A DNA stretch of 24,814 bases from Moraxellaceae bacterium (GTDB lineage: Bacteria > Pseudomonadota > Gammaproteobacteria > Pseudomonadales > Moraxellaceae), in NCBI GenBank assembly GCA_030684415.1, contig JAUXNL010000312.1, forward strand, positions 1-24,814. The letters run 5' to 3'. Position numbers and translations under genes: made by a program. Below, one piece after another: positions 8,063 through 15,537 of the stretch. The notes under the pieces are model-generated. The model saw nothing but the letters and a program-made list of their open reading frames with translations. It made no database searches and was not told where the DNA came from. Positions within the stretch are counted from its first letter, which is position 1, and every line of letters starts with the position of its first letter.

Positions 8063-8098
8063 ATAAAGCCCGGCTGATCACTCTCAGCCGGGCTTTAT
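8063..8098 (+). terminator. GC-rich hairpin terminator upstream of the zinc-ribbon gene
   Basis: A perfect 15-base inverted repeat, ATAAAGCCCGGCTGA (8063-8077) with its complement at 8084-8098, around a six-base loop. The 3' arm ends in CTTTAT and the next gene's GGAGG follows within about ten bases. Confidence 0.75.
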
Positions 8099-8118
8099 GC
8101 TTTCTGGAGGACTCATCC

Positions 8119-8505
8119 ATGCACATACGCTGCCCTTACTGCCAATCGCCCAAAATCATCACGCACGACTATGCGCGCAAAGTTGGCGGCGCTGTCGGGA
8201 CAGCCGCAGGCGCCGCATCCGCCATCCCTCGCACCATCATTGCGGTTGAGACCGGGCTTTTTGCCAGCACCATCGCTGGTCCACCGGGTTTCATGGTCGG
8301 CACCCTTGCAGGCTATGTCCTCAGCAGTCTTATTGGCGGCTGTGTCGGCAATGCGGCCGGCACCGCTCTAGGCGAAGTCATCGATGACAACATCCTGGAC
8401 AACTACCGCTGTCTGGGATGCGACCGAAAGTTCAATCGCCCCATTCATAGCCAACACAGTCAGGATGAAGACGGTTCCAGCTTTCCCCACGAGGTCGATG
8501 ATTAA
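8119..8505 (+). CDS. Zinc-ribbon protein with glycine-rich membrane hairpin
   Basis: A 128-residue protein whose ends carry one cysteine pair each, CPYC (5-8) and CLGC (98-101), which together would make a four-cysteine zinc ribbon. Between them lies a long Gly/Ala-rich hydrophobic region (about 22-86) with repeated GxxxG-like spacing, as in glycine-zipper membrane segments, probably two passes that bring the cysteine pairs together. The tail is acidic and polar. The ATG at 8119 has GGAGG at good spacing. The stretch to the next gene (8506-8633) is C/T-rich with no clear promoter or hairpin. The function is unknown; a membrane-anchored nucleic-acid or protein-binding role is possible. Confidence 0.8.
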   Translation: MHIRCPYCQSPKIITHDYARKVGGAVGTAAGAASAIPRTIIAVETGLFASTIAGPPGFMVGTLAGYVLSSLIGGCVGNAAGTALGEVIDDNILDNYRCLGCDRKFNRPIHSQHSQDEDGSSFPHEVDD

Positions 8506-8633
8506 AACCGCTTCACCATTCCTTCGTTACACCTGTACTTCCTTCCTTTAATCCCTGCGCGCTCATTCCATCACTCCTGCCCCCCCTCGGCGCGGGTCGG
8601 ACACGTACGCACCTCATTTGCGAGATCACTCAC

Positions 8634-9593
8634 ATGGCACATCTTGTCGAAACCATGGCCTATGTTGGCCAAACCCCGTGGCATGGCCTTGGCCATCAGC
8701 TCCCCGCTCAGCAGCCGATTGAAGTCTGGGCGCAACAAGCCGGCATGGACTGGGAAATCCGTGAAACGCCTGTGCGCTTTATTACTGGCACTGCCGGCAC
8801 TCTCGGCGCGATTGAATCCTTTCCGGATAACAAAGTGCTCTTCCGCTCCGACACCAATGCTCCGTTGTCCGTTGTGTCTCAGCGCTATCAGGTGGTGCAG
8901 CCGCGCGAAATCCTGGAGTTCTACCGTGACCTCACGGAAATCTCCGGCTTTGAATTGGAGACAGCCGGCATTCTCAAAGGCGGCCGCAAGTTCTGGGCAC
9001 TGGCTCGCACCGGTCAAAGCGGAACACTCAAGGGCAAGGACGTGAGTCGCGGCTATGTGCTGCTGGCCACCGCTTGCGATGGCACGTTGGCAACGACGGC
9101 TCAGTTCACCAGCATCCGTGTCGTCTGCAACAACACACTGGCCATTGCTCTCGACCGAAACGATGGTGCTGTCAAAGTCCCGCATAGCACTCGCTTTGAC
9201 GCCGAAGCCGTGAAGAAGCAGTTGGGGCTTTCCGTATCGGGGTGGAAGACTTTCATGGACAGCATGAAGGCGCTTTCAGAACGGAAGATGAAAAACGCCG
9301 AAGCACAGCGTTTCTTCCTGCAGGTTTTTACCGACACCGGCAGCAACCGGCAGGGCATCACCAATGAAAGTGCCATGGCCAAAGCTTTGTCGTTGTATGA
9401 AGGACGCGGTAAAGGCTCCACCCTGCCCTCTGCCCAAGGAACGGCTTATGGCCTGCTGAATGCGGTAACGGAATTCGTGGATCACGAACGTCGTGCCCGC
9501 AGCACAGACTACCGACTGGACTCGGCCTGGTTTGGTCAGGGAGCGGCCATCAAGCAGCGTGCGCTGAAACAGGCTCAGCTGTTGGTGGCCTGA
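8634..9593 (+). CDS. DUF932 (phage/plasmid-like) protein
   Basis: A 319-residue protein matching the DUF932 / phage-plasmid-like family common on conjugative and integrative elements. Diagnostic features are the N-terminal TPWHGLGH (14-21), the middle segment TSIRVVCNNTLAIAL (about 159-173), a following helical region with FTDTGSNRQG, and the C-terminal NAVTEFVDHERRAR. Its biochemical role is not established. It ends in a TGATG overlap with the next gene, so the two are translationally coupled. The ribosome-binding site is weak (GAGAT). Its neighbours (YqaJ nuclease, Gp3-like protein, RadC) are its usual companions on mobile elements. Confidence 0.9.
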   Translation: MAHLVETMAYVGQTPWHGLGHQLPAQQPIEVWAQQAGMDWEIRETPVRFITGTAGTLGAIESFPDNKVLFRSDTNAPLSVVSQRYQVVQPREILEFYRDLTEISGFELETAGILKGGRKFWALARTGQSGTLKGKDVSRGYVLLATACDGTLATTAQFTSIRVVCNNTLAIALDRNDGAVKVPHSTRFDAEAVKKQLGLSVSGWKTFMDSMKALSERKMKNAEAQRFFLQVFTDTGSNRQGITNESAMAKALSLYEGRGKGSTLPSAQGTAYGLLNAVTEFVDHERRARSTDYRLDSAWFGQGAAIKQRALKQAQLLVA

Positions 9594-10021
9594 TGGATAA
9601 CTCCCTCGACGAAACCATGCAACGCCAGAATCTGCTCCGCTTGCTGGAGGCCCTACGGGGCCTCCCCTTACATCACGTGAAAGTTGTCTATGCCGGTGAG
9701 AGCGGCCATGTGACGTATTGCAAAGTCAGCGTTTCACCCATGGGCACTGAACATCATTTATCGGCAGGCACTGTCGAGCAGGTACGCCCCGCCGTATCGC
9801 ACTCCTCTCCAGAAGAAGCGCTTTCCCCTGAAACCTTGCCACTGACACAAGCCCTGCAGAACTTCGCCCTTCATTGGGCAGGTCTGCTGGACGAGAGCTG
9901 GCCGCGAGGTGATGGGGGCGACGGCACGATGGTGATTCAGATTGCCGAAGGACTGCTGACCCTGGATCACGATGTCGTGTGCATCCAGAACCTGCATGCC
10001 ACGCTGCGAAGTCCCTCATGA
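9593..10021 (+). CDS. Small hypothetical protein (possibly DUF6878-like)
   Basis: A 142-residue acidic protein whose ATG overlaps the DUF932 stop by one base (TGATG). The second half contains DESWPRGDGGDGTMVIQIAEGLLTLDHD as a spread pattern, a Trp followed by a GDGG loop and then beta strands. This faintly resembles DUF6878 proteins of mobile elements; the resemblance is from memory and weak. A hairpin terminator follows 20 bases after its stop. No function is claimed. Confidence 0.75.
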   Translation: MDNSLDETMQRQNLLRLLEALRGLPLHHVKVVYAGESGHVTYCKVSVSPMGTEHHLSAGTVEQVRPAVSHSSPEEALSPETLPLTQALQNFALHWAGLLDESWPRGDGGDGTMVIQIAEGLLTLDHDVVCIQNLHATLRSPS

Positions 10022-10042
10022 AAATCTCATCCACCCCTTAAC

Positions 10043-10064
10043 GGCCCGCCGATGCGGGCCTTTT
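10043..10064 (+). terminator. Hairpin terminator upstream of 10093 gene
   Basis: A stem GGCCCGC (10043-10049) with GCGGGCC (10054-10060) and a four-base loop, followed by TTTTGCTTTTT. The next gene's AAGGAG lies about 15 bases further on. Confidence 0.8.
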
Positions 10065-10092
10065 GCTTTTTATCCCTGCAAGGAGCCACACC

Positions 10093-10503
10093 ATGCTGAG
10101 TGTCATTCCTGATAAATGCGCCGGCATCCCTTTGCCGGTTGAAGTCGCCGCCGTTTGGGGTGCCTTTCTGTTTGAAGGACTGCTGACCGACCCGAGCAAT
10201 CCCCAATTCACGGGCATCGTGCTGGATGCCTGGGGTCAAGGCTGTATTGAGCTCGTGATTGCCGCCACGCTCTTCCTGCCAGAGGTCTGGCAACAGATCT
10301 CGCAGACGTGGGAAAGCAGCGATACTGATTTTCCCGGCGTGTTCGAGTACGAGGTGATTTCGCCTCTGGGCACCTACCTTGCGAACTATCTGGTGAGCCA
10401 TGACGGTGCAATGCCGGACAAGGAAAAAGTCAGCGCGGAAGTGAAGCGACTGATTGCTGTTTTTCTAGGCACCGAACCACTGCCCGTTCTGAAGGCGAGT
10501 TAG
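10093..10503 (+). CDS. Hypothetical protein
   Basis: A 136-residue protein of unknown family. The ATG at 10093 is chosen because AAGGAG lies eight bases upstream; an in-frame TTG at 10063 is inside the terminator T-run and is rejected. It is rich in aliphatic and aromatic residues without an obvious membrane span (FLFEGLL, IELVIAATLFLPEVW) and probably forms a compact helical domain. It stands alone between two hairpin terminators, so its expression is either low or depends on read-through. No function recognised. Confidence 0.75.
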   Translation: MLSVIPDKCAGIPLPVEVAAVWGAFLFEGLLTDPSNPQFTGIVLDAWGQGCIELVIAATLFLPEVWQQISQTWESSDTDFPGVFEYEVISPLGTYLANYLVSHDGAMPDKEKVSAEVKRLIAVFLGTEPLPVLKAS

Positions 10504-10542
10504 CACCGCTCTTCTTTCGTCTTCCATTTATCCCGGCATAAG

Positions 10543-10572
10543 CGCCCGAGCGAGACATCGCCCGGGCGTTTT
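10543..10572 (+). terminator. Hairpin terminator upstream of the YqaJ gene
   Basis: CGCCCG (10543-10548) pairs with CGGGCG (10563-10568); after one mismatch GCGA pairs with TCGC, loop GACA, then TTTT. AAGGAG and the next ATG follow within 25 bases. Confidence 0.75.
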
Positions 10573-10591
10573 CACTTTCAAGGAGTGTGCA

Positions 10592-11596
10592 ATGGCAGCT
10601 TCATCACAAAGAAACGCAGGCACACGTCATGCCTTGCGTCTGGTATCTACCAAAGGCATGGATCGCAACACCTGGCTGCAGATACGCAAACACGGCATCG
10701 GCAGCAGTGATGCGGCGGCGGCCGTGGGCCTTAATCCCTATCAATCCATGCTGGAGCTCTGGCTCATCAAGACCGGGCGTGATGCGGAATTACCGCAGAT
10801 TGATCCGGAGGACGACAGCCAGCCGGCTTTCTGGGGCACGGTACTCGAGCCCATTGTGGCGGAACACTATGCGCGTAAAACCGGGCGCAAGGTCCGTCGC
10901 ATCAATGCGGTGTTGCAGCATCCGGATAAAGACAAACCCTGGATGCTCGCCAATATCGACCGCGAAATTGTCGGCTGTCCAGATGTGCATATTCTGGAAT
11001 GCAAAACCGCCGGGGAATTTGGTGCTCGCCTCTGGAAAGACGGCGTACCGGAATACATCCAATGCCAAGTACAGCATCAGTTGGCCGTTACCGGCAAACA
11101 TGCGGCGGATGTCTGCGTGCTGCTCTGCGGACAGGAAATCCGTATCTACCGCATCGAGCGCGACGAGGAGCTGATTGCCTCACTCATCGAACTGGAGCGG
11201 CAATTCTGGCGCCATGTTGAAACGGATACACCCCCACCCACGGATGGCTCGGAGTCTTCTGCGCGTGCCCTGCAATGTCTCTATCCCAGAGACAACAGCA
11301 CCACGCTGGACTGCTCTGAGGACGAAGGACTGTGCGGTGACTTTAATGAGCTGCTGGACTTACGGGATCAGATATCGAGCTTGGCTGACCGCGAATCCAA
11401 ATTAAAGCAGCGCATTCAGTCCGCCATGGGTGAATCCAGTCGTGCTGTCTTTGCCCAAGGCAGCATCTCCTGGAAGCGTAGCAAGGACAGTACGGGGCTG
11501 GATGTAGCCAAGCTACTCACGGATCAGCCCGAGCTACAGCAGGCCTACCCCCTCATCAAACCCGGCAGCCGACGCTTCATCGTCAACACTGCCTGA
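10592..11596 (+). CDS. YqaJ-family viral-type recombinase/exonuclease
   Basis: A PD-(D/E)XK nuclease of the lambda-exonuclease/YqaJ group, which resects double-stranded DNA ends for single-strand annealing. The 334 residues show the family motifs in order: GIGSSDAAAAVGLNPY (35-50), GTVLEPIVAEHY with E87, NID with D123, and LECKT with E136 and K138 as the catalytic core, then QCQHQL-like YIQCQVQHQL (155-164). A C-terminal region (about 215-334) is helical and may bind a partner. The start ATG has AAGGAG at good spacing. Nucleases of this type usually work with an annealing protein. No clear RecT/Bet-type protein is seen in the window, so the partner may be one of the unknown neighbours or lie elsewhere in the element. 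Confidence 0.92.
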   Translation: MAASSQRNAGTRHALRLVSTKGMDRNTWLQIRKHGIGSSDAAAAVGLNPYQSMLELWLIKTGRDAELPQIDPEDDSQPAFWGTVLEPIVAEHYARKTGRKVRRINAVLQHPDKDKPWMLANIDREIVGCPDVHILECKTAGEFGARLWKDGVPEYIQCQVQHQLAVTGKHAADVCVLLCGQEIRIYRIERDEELIASLIELERQFWRHVETDTPPPTDGSESSARALQCLYPRDNSTTLDCSEDEGLCGDFNELLDLRDQISSLADRESKLKQRIQSAMGESSRAVFAQGSISWKRSKDSTGLDVAKLLTDQPELQQAYPLIKPGSRRFIVNTA

Positions 11597-11629
11597 CTTC
11601 CCACCGCCTTCATCCTCCTTTTAACCCAC

Positions 11630-11662
11630 GCCCGGCACGGTGATCCCGTTGCTGGGCTTTTT
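11630..11662 (+). terminator. Hairpin terminator upstream of 11679 gene
   Basis: GCCCGGCACGG (11630-11640) pairs, with one wobble and one bulge, with CCCGTTGCTGGGC (11645-11657), followed by TTTTT. The next GGAG follows eight bases after the T-run. Confidence 0.7.
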
Positions 11663-11678
11663 CGTTTCGGAGATCCCC

Positions 11679-11882
11679 ATGCAACCGCTTATGCAATTGC
11701 TTCGCTGGGAGAGCGCCATCATCACGCGACTGGAGTTTGAACTTCAGATCGAACGAGAGGCCGCTTCCCAACTACTGGATACCCATCCTGCACTTATCCG
11801 CAAGGCGTGGCACTCACAGCGCAGTGCTCAGGACACCGCCGACCAACTCATTGCACTCAGTACCAAGGAGAAAACCAAATGA
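11679..11882 (+). CDS. Small hypothetical protein
   Basis: A 67-residue, mostly helical protein (MQPLMQLLRWESAIITRLEF at its start) of unknown family. The ATG at 11679 has GGAG six bases upstream. An in-frame earlier ATG at 11640 sits inside the hairpin loop region and is rejected. The stop overlaps the next start as ATGA (11879-11882), so the gene is translationally coupled to the Gp3-like gene, and an AAGGAG for that gene lies within its last codons. The tight coupling supports it being real. Confidence 0.75.
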   Translation: MQPLMQLLRWESAIITRLEFELQIEREAASQLLDTHPALIRKAWHSQRSAQDTADQLIALSTKEKTK

Positions 11883-12802
11883 TCAAGGGACTCGCCATCA
11901 CGCCGCCCGTGCTCGGGCGTATCTCGATTGGCCGTGTGGTGGAAAAGCATGGCAAGCGTCTTCCGGAAAAGGATGACCAGTTCACCATCACCACCCAGGT
12001 GCAGAACAAAGACGGCTGGGTACTGCATCCGCTGGATGCGTCGCTGCGCAAGGATGCCCCTAACGGCAAGCTGCGCAGCATTCCCGTCAAAATGTTGTTC
12101 AACGATCCGGATCTGAATCTGCGTGCGGAATACACGATGTTCGACCGTCGCAACGGTCGGCCCTTGTGTGTCGGTAATGGCGAGACCTGCCGTCGCGTCA
12201 GCCGCAATGGCATTGAATCGCTGCCCTGCCCCTCACCGGATGCCTGTGAGGTTGGACGTGACGGTGCCTGCAAACCCTACGGCCGGCTCAATGTGCGTAT
12301 TGGTGAAGAAAAGGATTTGGGGACGTTCATATTCCGCACCACCGGCTTCAACAGCATTCGCACGCTCACAGCCCGCCTTGCCTATTTCAAAGCCATCTCC
12401 GGTAACCGCCTGGCATGCATGCCGCTTAACTTGACCCTACGCGGGAAGAGCACCACGCAGAGTCATCGGGCACCGATCTACTTCGTGGACCTTGCGGTAC
12501 GTGAAGGGATGTCTTTGGACGATGCGGTGATACAGGCCGTTGAAACCGACCAGAAGAGACGTGAATCCGGCCTCGATCAAGAAGCCCTGGATCAGGCAGC
12601 GAGGTCTGGCTTTGCCAATGGACTGTTTGAAGACTCCGTGGAAGAGCGCGCGGATGTATTGGCGGAGTTCTATCCCGAGGAAGACAGCGGCAACAGTAAT
12701 GGGGCTTCCATTAACAACAACAGCCAAGCCCCCAGTGGACTCAAAGCCAAACTGGGCGCCCGAGCCCAACAAGCAGCCACCAATACCGAAGGTGAAACAT
12801 GA
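11879..12802 (+). CDS. Gp3-like / metal-binding protein of mobile elements
   Basis: A 307-residue protein resembling conserved island proteins often labelled 'hydrolase or metal-binding protein', which have been related to phage Gp3-like recombination directionality factors. Visible features: an N-terminal region with GLAITPPVLGRISIG, a cysteine cluster about residues 100-135 (ETCRRVS, LPCPSPDACEV, GACKPYG) that looks like a metal-binding knuckle, the segment FRTTGFNSIRTL, and an Asn/Gln/Ser-rich disordered tail. AAGGAG precedes the ATG, which overlaps the previous stop by four bases; its own stop overlaps the RadC start (ATGA). If the Gp3 relation holds it could influence the direction of recombination, but this element's integrase is a tyrosine enzyme, so a different role is also possible. 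Confidence 0.7.
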   Translation: MIKGLAITPPVLGRISIGRVVEKHGKRLPEKDDQFTITTQVQNKDGWVLHPLDASLRKDAPNGKLRSIPVKMLFNDPDLNLRAEYTMFDRRNGRPLCVGNGETCRRVSRNGIESLPCPSPDACEVGRDGACKPYGRLNVRIGEEKDLGTFIFRTTGFNSIRTLTARLAYFKAISGNRLACMPLNLTLRGKSTTQSHRAPIYFVDLAVREGMSLDDAVIQAVETDQKRRESGLDQEALDQAARSGFANGLFEDSVEERADVLAEFYPEEDSGNSNGASINNNSQAPSGLKAKLGARAQQAATNTEGET

Positions 12803-13314
12803 GACGCAAGAAAGAGGAAATCCCGCCCCTCATCACCGGTCTGCTGATGGAGGACGGCAAAGGCGGCTTTGTTCCGGCTACGGCAGAAAGGATTCTGGCG
12901 ATGGCACGGACTGTTGCAGAACAACGCCTCGCCAAAGGCGCCTGTCTTGATTCACCCAATATCGTTCGGGAGTGCCTGCCGGCACTACTGGGCGCCTACA
13001 GCGAGGAACGGTTCGGGGTGTTGTTTCTAGACAGTCAGAACAAACTGATTGCTTACGAAGAAATGTTCCGGGGAACGCTGGGTTCGGCGACGGTACATCC
13101 TCGGGAAATCGCCAAAGCAGCACTGGGTCATCATGCCGCTTCGGTGATCTTGGCCCATAACCATCCTTCCGGAAATCGTGAACCGAGCCAAGCCGATATC
13201 CAAATTACCCAACGCATCAAGGAAGCACTGGGCCTACTGGAAATCAAAGTCACGGATCACCTCATCGCCACCGGCACCACTACGGTGTCGATGGCGGAAA
13301 AGGGGCTCATCTGA
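12799..13314 (+). CDS. RadC-like JAB/MPN domain protein
   Basis: A 171-residue protein of the RadC family, short form typical of mobile elements and lacking the N-terminal helix-hairpin-helix of chromosomal RadC. The JAMM metal-binding signature is complete: HPREI (about 100-104), then AHNHPSGN (118-125) and S..D (129-132). The preceding RFGVLFLDSQNKL and MFRGTLGSATV are family hallmarks. The start overlaps the Gp3-like stop by four bases, so 11679-13314 is one translationally coupled group. Despite its historical name, a DNA-repair role is not supported for the family; a peptidase-like or element-maintenance role is likely. A terminator overlaps the stop codon. Confidence 0.93.
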   Translation: MRRKKEEIPPLITGLLMEDGKGGFVPATAERILAMARTVAEQRLAKGACLDSPNIVRECLPALLGAYSEERFGVLFLDSQNKLIAYEEMFRGTLGSATVHPREIAKAALGHHAASVILAHNHPSGNREPSQADIQITQRIKEALGLLEIKVTDHLIATGTTTVSMAEKGLI

Positions 13315-13327
13315 GCCTCTTTTTTTT
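13301..13327 (+). terminator. Terminator overlapping the RadC stop codon
   Basis: AGGGGCTC (13301-13308) pairs with GAGCCTCT (13313-13320) around ATCT, followed by eight T (13320-13327). It separates the element maintenance genes from the BREX operon. Confidence 0.85.
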
Positions 13328-13345
13328 GGTCCAAACCATTACGAA

Positions 13346-13362
13346 AAACTAGTGACCAGTTT
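13346..13362. promoter_or_regulatory. 17-bp dyad, probable BrxR operator
   Basis: AAACT-A-GT-G-AC-C-AGTTT is a palindrome around 13354 with a single mismatched pair apart from the centre. It lies 76-92 bases upstream of the WYL-regulator ATG in the only gap before the BREX operon. BrxR-type regulators are known to bind inverted repeats upstream of their own gene and repress the operon. No clean -35/-10 pair could be placed next to it. Confidence 0.6.
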
Positions 13363-13437
13363 CTTTACCGTAGAGTAGTTTACACGTCGAAACAGCCGCG
13401 GCAGAATCAAGACCCTATCACCCGAAAGAGCCAGCGG

Positions 13438-14307
13438 ATGGCAGACCTCAAACACGAAGTCCTCTTGCGCCTAAAAGGCATCGAACTTATCTCCTACTGG
13501 GAGGGGCGTCTGATCACCTCCCAGTTGATGGAGTGGTTCGGTATTAGCCGCCAGCAAGCCTCCGCTGACATCAAGCACTATCTGCACTCCTTTAATCCCG
13601 GAGCCCTAATACACAGCCCCTCCGTCAAAGGATACGTACCTGTCCCAGGATTCACGCCTGCGCTGACAGCAGGACACATCAACGAGTACATGGGCCTAAT
13701 TGCCGGCCAGGGAGATCAGCCTTTGGCATCCGTGCTGGAAACCCATGCCAGCGTTGCCTCTGTCCAACTTCCAGATCGCTCCATTCGACCAGAAGTCGTC
13801 AGAGAGCTGATTAAGGCCTGTCGTAGTCGGAGCAACCTCAAGATCCTCTACGCATCCATGTCGAACCCACAAATTCACGAGCGAATGATTGCCCCGCATA
13901 CCCTCGTGTATAGCGGCTTTCGGTGGCATGTGCGCGCTTGGTGCTATTCGCGGAACAACTACAGAGACTTCCTCATCTCGCGCATAGATCGCACTCCAAA
14001 GGCATGTGGATCGTCCGAGCATGGCCCAGAAGAAGATCAGCTCTGGGTCGAAGACGCGACCATTACTTTAATCCCCAACGAGCAGCTTGAGGATGCACAA
14101 AAGGCTCTCGTTGAGCGTGACTTCGGCATGCCGGATGGGCGGCTGCAGCTCCGGGTTCGTAAAGCTCTGGCGCATTACACCCTGCAGCGATACCAAGCGG
14201 CGATTAGCGAAGTTGAAGCGGATCGCGTCAAAGAGCACCCCCTGCAATTACTCCCCGCAGATCGGTCGAAACTTGAGCCGTATCTGTTCACGCAAGAGGG
14301 AGACTGA
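13438..14307 (+). CDS. brxR: WYL-domain BREX regulator (BrxR-like)
   Basis: A 289-residue transcription regulator heading the BREX operon. A winged helix-turn-helix occupies about 24-50 (RLITSQLMEWFGISRQQASA). The WYL-type ligand-sensing core lies about 132-185, with IAPHTLVYSGFRWHVRAWC, and the C-terminal dimerisation domain about 215-285. Proteins of this kind repress BREX and other defence operons and may sense a nucleic-acid ligand. The start ATG has only a weak ribosome-binding site, which would keep the level low. The gene is separated from brxA by a few bases and so is probably co-transcribed. The dyad at 13346-13362 is the likely operator. Confidence 0.88.
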   Translation: MADLKHEVLLRLKGIELISYWEGRLITSQLMEWFGISRQQASADIKHYLHSFNPGALIHSPSVKGYVPVPGFTPALTAGHINEYMGLIAGQGDQPLASVLETHASVASVQLPDRSIRPEVVRELIKACRSRSNLKILYASMSNPQIHERMIAPHTLVYSGFRWHVRAWCYSRNNYRDFLISRIDRTPKACGSSEHGPEEDQLWVEDATITLIPNEQLEDAQKALVERDFGMPDGRLQLRVRKALAHYTLQRYQAAISEVEADRVKEHPLQLLPADRSKLEPYLFTQEGD

Positions 14308-14311
14308 CGTC

Positions 14312-14920
14312 ATGCAGGTGTTCAGATACGACTCCGACCTTCTGGGTGGCTCATTGCAGGTGCGGGAGTGCCGTGTCATTGCCGACCTGCTGCTGCGGCA
14401 CGCATCGCCGCAAGAGTGGGATGAAGTCATCAAACAGCAAAACCTGCTTCAGAAACGCAGCCCAGCCTCGGCCAAGCGCGTCTCACAGGCGTTGCGTAAA
14501 CGGCTTGAACGCCTGGATGCACCTTTTTGGCGAGCAATTCGAGATGGCGATGATGAGCTGGCCACTCAAGTAGCCTTCTGTGCCGCTCTGGATAGAAATC
14601 TTCTTCTGGTTGAGTTCATTGAGACCATTGTGCATGACGCCTTCGTCACACGGTCAGGGGCGCTTGAAAATTATCACTGGAATGAGTTTCTTGATGAGCG
14701 CAGCCATAAAGACCCATCAATTCTTGATTGGACAGAGTCCAGTAGAAAGAAAATGGCACAGATTACATACCGCATGCTGGCGGAAGTTGGGCTTCTGAAA
14801 AGCACCCGCAGCATGAAACTGAAGCATTTATTGGTACGCCCAGAGGTCAGAACCTTGCTGGATGAAAGTTACCGGCCTCGAATCAAGGCCTGCCTGGAAG
14901 TTTCCAGCCCAACCGAATAA
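14312..14920 (+). CDS. brxA: BREX protein BrxA (DUF1819)
   Basis: A 202-residue protein of the DUF1819 family, a small, helical, DNA-binding BREX component. Characteristic features are the N-terminal RECRVIADLLL, the central FWRAIRDGDDELATQVAFCAAL, HDAFVTRSGALENYHWNEF-like middle and the C-terminal KLKHLLVRPEV. The ATG at 14312 is chosen because GGGAG lies just upstream, five codons after the brxR stop; the longer in-frame reading back to 14087 is only an overlap with brxR in another frame. Length and position right after brxR and before brxB match type 1 BREX order. Confidence 0.93.
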   Translation: MQVFRYDSDLLGGSLQVRECRVIADLLLRHASPQEWDEVIKQQNLLQKRSPASAKRVSQALRKRLERLDAPFWRAIRDGDDELATQVAFCAALDRNLLLVEFIETIVHDAFVTRSGALENYHWNEFLDERSHKDPSILDWTESSRKKMAQITYRMLAEVGLLKSTRSMKLKHLLVRPEVRTLLDESYRPRIKACLEVSSPTE

Positions 14921-14934
14921 AGAAGAAAGGAATA

Positions 14935-15516
14935 ATGTCCATGAATGAGCGGCTGCAGGAAAGGCTGAATCAGATCCCCGAGAAGATCGTCAGCGAGACC
15001 TTTTTGAAAAGTCAGGGCTTGGGCAATGAGGTGGGATTCTGGATTTTTGACTACGCCCCGGAGGATGAACTCCAAGTGCGGGAGTACCTGCGCTTCTTGG
15101 AAGGGCATTTGCAGAAGAAGCACAGCCATCTGAAGGTGGCCAGCATCAATCTCTTGCATGTACTGAAGAATCTCTTGGACGAGCGAAATTTCGTCGACAA
15201 GGCCATCCTGATGCAAAAGACCAAAGGAGACCAAGCGCTGCTAAAGGCTCTTTCTGGCCCTTTGCACATGGACAAGTTCGCCCCCTACCTGATGGAGAAG
15301 AGTCGAGCCAATGAGCACGACATCATCCTTATCCATGGAGTGGGATCAGTCTGGCCGGTTTTGCGCGCACACAACCTGCTCAACAAGCTGCATGCCCTTC
15401 TTGGTCACAAGCCGGTTGTTCTCTTTTATCCCGGCCACTACTCCGGCCAGGCCCTTGGCTTGTTCAATAAAATTCCAAGCACCAACTATTACCGTGCCTT
15501 TCGCCTAGTTCCGTAA
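14935..15516 (+). CDS. brxB: BREX protein BrxB (DUF1788)
   Basis: A 193-residue DUF1788 protein, a core type 1 BREX component of unknown biochemical role. It has the family features GFWIFDYAPEDELQVREYL (about 34-52), a central helical part, HDIILIHGVGSVWPVLRAHNLLN (125-147) and the terminal VVLFYPGHYSGQALGLF with a YYRAFRLVP end. AAAGGA precedes the ATG, 14 bases after brxA. It lies 21 bases before brxC. Length is as expected for the family and no key segment is missing. Confidence 0.93.
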   Translation: MSMNERLQERLNQIPEKIVSETFLKSQGLGNEVGFWIFDYAPEDELQVREYLRFLEGHLQKKHSHLKVASINLLHVLKNLLDERNFVDKAILMQKTKGDQALLKALSGPLHMDKFAPYLMEKSRANEHDIILIHGVGSVWPVLRAHNLLNKLHALLGHKPVVLFYPGHYSGQALGLFNKIPSTNYYRAFRLVP

Positions 15517-15537
15517 GAATTAAGGAAGATAACAACA

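Noticed and set aside
8571..9185. 204-codon minus-strand open frame
   Set aside because: Antisense to the DUF932 gene, which carries clear family motifs; no supporting start signal.
13320..13327. Run of eight T as a possible slippage site
   Set aside because: It lies after the RadC stop codon and is the tail of a terminator hairpin, so it cannot affect a reading frame.
14087..14311. 75-codon N-terminal extension of brxA
   Set aside because: It overlaps the end of brxR in another frame; a good ribosome-binding site and the family-like start place the brxA start at 14312.
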